DNA of 14,045 bases from an uncultured Collinsella sp. (GTDB lineage Bacteria > Actinomycetota > Coriobacteriia > Coriobacteriales > Coriobacteriaceae). The position numbers were made by a program, and so were the translations under genes. Below are positions 12,809-14,045 of the stretch, one piece after another (positions within the stretch are counted from its first letter, which is position 1; every line of letters begins with the position of its first letter). Location of the stretch: contig URTB01000019.1 of assembly GCA_900550595.1 (NCBI GenBank), positions 1-14,045 on the forward strand, in the 5' to 3' direction. The notes under the pieces were generated by a model. It did not search any database, was not told the origin of the DNA, and saw only the letters and a list, made by a program, of their open reading frames with translations.

Positions 12809-14045
12809 GTGGCAAACGAAAACGATTACGATGGCGGCGAGATTAAGATTCTCGAAGGTCTCGAGGCCGTTCGTAAGCGCCCGGGCATGTATATCGGCTC
12901 GACGAGCGCCAGCGGCCTGCATCACCTGGTGTGGGAGATCGTTGACAACTCCGTTGACGAGGCCATGGCCGGTTTCTGCACCGAGATTCACGTGACGGTC
13001 CACGCCGACAACTCCATCACGGTCGTCGACAACGGGCGGGGCATCCCCGTCGACGAGCATCCCATCAAGAAGATCCCGACGCTCGAGGTCGTTATGACGA
13101 TCCTGCACGCCGGCGGCAAGTTCGATAACTCGGCCTACAAGGTCTCGGGCGGCCTGCACGGCGTGGGCATCTCCGTCGTCAACGCGCTGTCCAAGCGCGT
13201 GGTCGTGCAAGTGCGCCGTGACGGCAACGTCTACGAGATGGAGTTCTCGCGCGGCAAGACCGTCAAGAAGATGGAGGTCGTGGGCACCTCGGATTTGACG
13301 GGTACCACCGTCAACTTCTGGCCCGACGACGAGATCTTCGAGACCTGTGTCTACGATTTCGATACGCTGCACAACCGTCTGCAGGAGACGGCGTTCCTCA
13401 ATAAGAATCTAAAGATTGTGCTGACCGACGAGCGCGAGGCGACTCCCCACGTGGAGGAGTTCTGCTACGAGGGCGGCATCATCGACTTCGTTAAGTTCCT
13501 CAACGACGGCAAAGACGTCCCCGAGGCCTTTAAGGAGCCCATCTATATCGAGGGTAAATCGGATCCGGATGCGCCCGTGACCAAGATGGGCGAGGTCGAG
13601 GTGTCCCTGCAGTGGAATGCCGGCTATGGCGAGAACGTCATGTCGTTTGCCAACGACATCTACACCCCCGAGGGCGGCATGCATCTCGAGGGCTTCCGCA
13701 CCGCCCTCACCCGCGTGATTAACGATTACGCCCGCAAGCAGAACCTGCTCAAGGAGAAGGACGCCAACCTGAGCGGTGACGACGTGCGCGAGGGCCTTTC
13801 GGCCGTCATCTCGGTCAAGCTGCCCGATCCGCAGTTTGAGGGTCAGACCAAGGCCAAGCTTGGCAGCTCCTACATGCGCGCGCTCACGCTCAAGATCGTG
13901 ACCGATGGACTGACCGATTATCTGGAGGAGCACCCCAAGCCCGCCCGCGAGATCGTCAAGAAGGCCCAGCAGGCATGCAAGGCCCGCAACGCCGCCCGCA
14001 AGGCGCGCGAGGCGACCCGCCGCAAGAGCCTGCTCGAGACGGCGT
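12809..14045 (+). CDS. gyrB: DNA gyrase subunit B, 3'-partial
   Basis: 412 codons in the window, open to its edge. GyrB powers ATP-driven negative supercoiling with GyrA. The ATPase domain shows WEIVDNSVDE with Glu43 and Asn47, DNGRGIP (74-80) and GGLHGVG (114-120). The transducer domain has the QTK loop (FEGQTKAKLG), followed by a basic helix ending RRKSLLETA, just before the Toprim domain that must lie outside. The start is GTG 12809, with AAGGAGG four to five bases upstream; the overlapping GTG at 12807 is in another frame, which ends after 62 codons. A terminator separates it from dciA, so it needs its own promoter, but none is clear in 12760-12808. Confidence 0.97.
   Translation, partial: MANENDYDGGEIKILEGLEAVRKRPGMYIGSTSASGLHHLVWEIVDNSVDEAMAGFCTEIHVTVHADNSITVVDNGRGIPVDEHPIKKIPTLEVVMTILHAGGKFDNSAYKVSGGLHGVGISVVNALSKRVVVQVRRDGNVYEMEFSRGKTVKKMEVVGTSDLTGTTVNFWPDDEIFETCVYDFDTLHNRLQETAFLNKNLKIVLTDEREATPHVEEFCYEGGIIDFVKFLNDGKDVPEAFKEPIYIEGKSDPDAPVTKMGEVEVSLQWNAGYGENVMSFANDIYTPEGGMHLEGFRTALTRVINDYARKQNLLKEKDANLSGDDVREGLSAVISVKLPDPQFEGQTKAKLGSSYMRALTLKIVTDGLTDYLEEHPKPAREIVKKAQQACKARNAARKAREATRRKSLLETA

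Overview
The window is a chromosomal replication-origin region. It shows the classic bacterial order rlmN ... parB-parA-rsmG-jag-yidC-yidD-rnpA-rpmH <-> dnaA-dnaN-recF-DUF721(dciA-like)-gyrB. The many GTG/TTG starts, the G+C-rich right half, the absence of mnmE/mnmG between jag and rsmG, and the extra ATPase gene between rpmH and dnaA suggest an Actinomycetota of the class Coriobacteriia, Collinsella-like. That assignment rests on recalled gene order and protein style, not on a search.

Layout, left to right. (1) 1-1049: rlmN on the plus strand, whose reading frame is already open at base 1, so its 5' end lies outside the window. It ends at a strong terminator and converges on the parB operon. 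(2) 1242-4054, minus strand: rsmG, then a 130-bp gap with three perfect parS sites, then parA, parB and a small membrane-anchored protein in overlapping frames, ending in its own terminator. (3) 4150-6278, minus strand: rpmH, rnpA, yidD, yidC and jag, read from a near-consensus promoter at 6351-6380 and closed by a terminator at 4105-4131. (4) 6381-6623 and 9696-9933: two gene-free stretches with DnaA-box-like nonamers. They flank a gene pair made of an unfamiliar 450-aa GHKL ATPase / Gln-Pro-Tyr-rich linker / winged-helix protein and dnaA. The second stretch also carries a run of five DnaA-trio triplets beside an AT-rich segment and is the best candidate for the unwinding site. (5) 9934-12703, plus strand: dnaN, recF and a DUF721/DciA-like gene, closed by a terminator. 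(6) 12809 to the end: gyrB, cut by the window edge in its transducer domain.

How the genes fit together: DnaA, the sliding clamp, RecF, the DciA-like protein and gyrase serve replication start and progress. ParA, ParB and parS serve origin segregation. RpmH, RnpA, YidD, YidC, Jag, RsmG and RlmN serve ribosome/RNA maturation and membrane insertion.

The least explained items are the GHKL/prion-like/winged-helix protein inside the origin, a DnaA with Asn and Ser at the usual Asp and Thr DNA-contact positions together with non-standard boxes (TTTTCAACA), parS-like sites inside dnaA and after rlmN, and a parS site sitting in the spacer of a candidate parA promoter.
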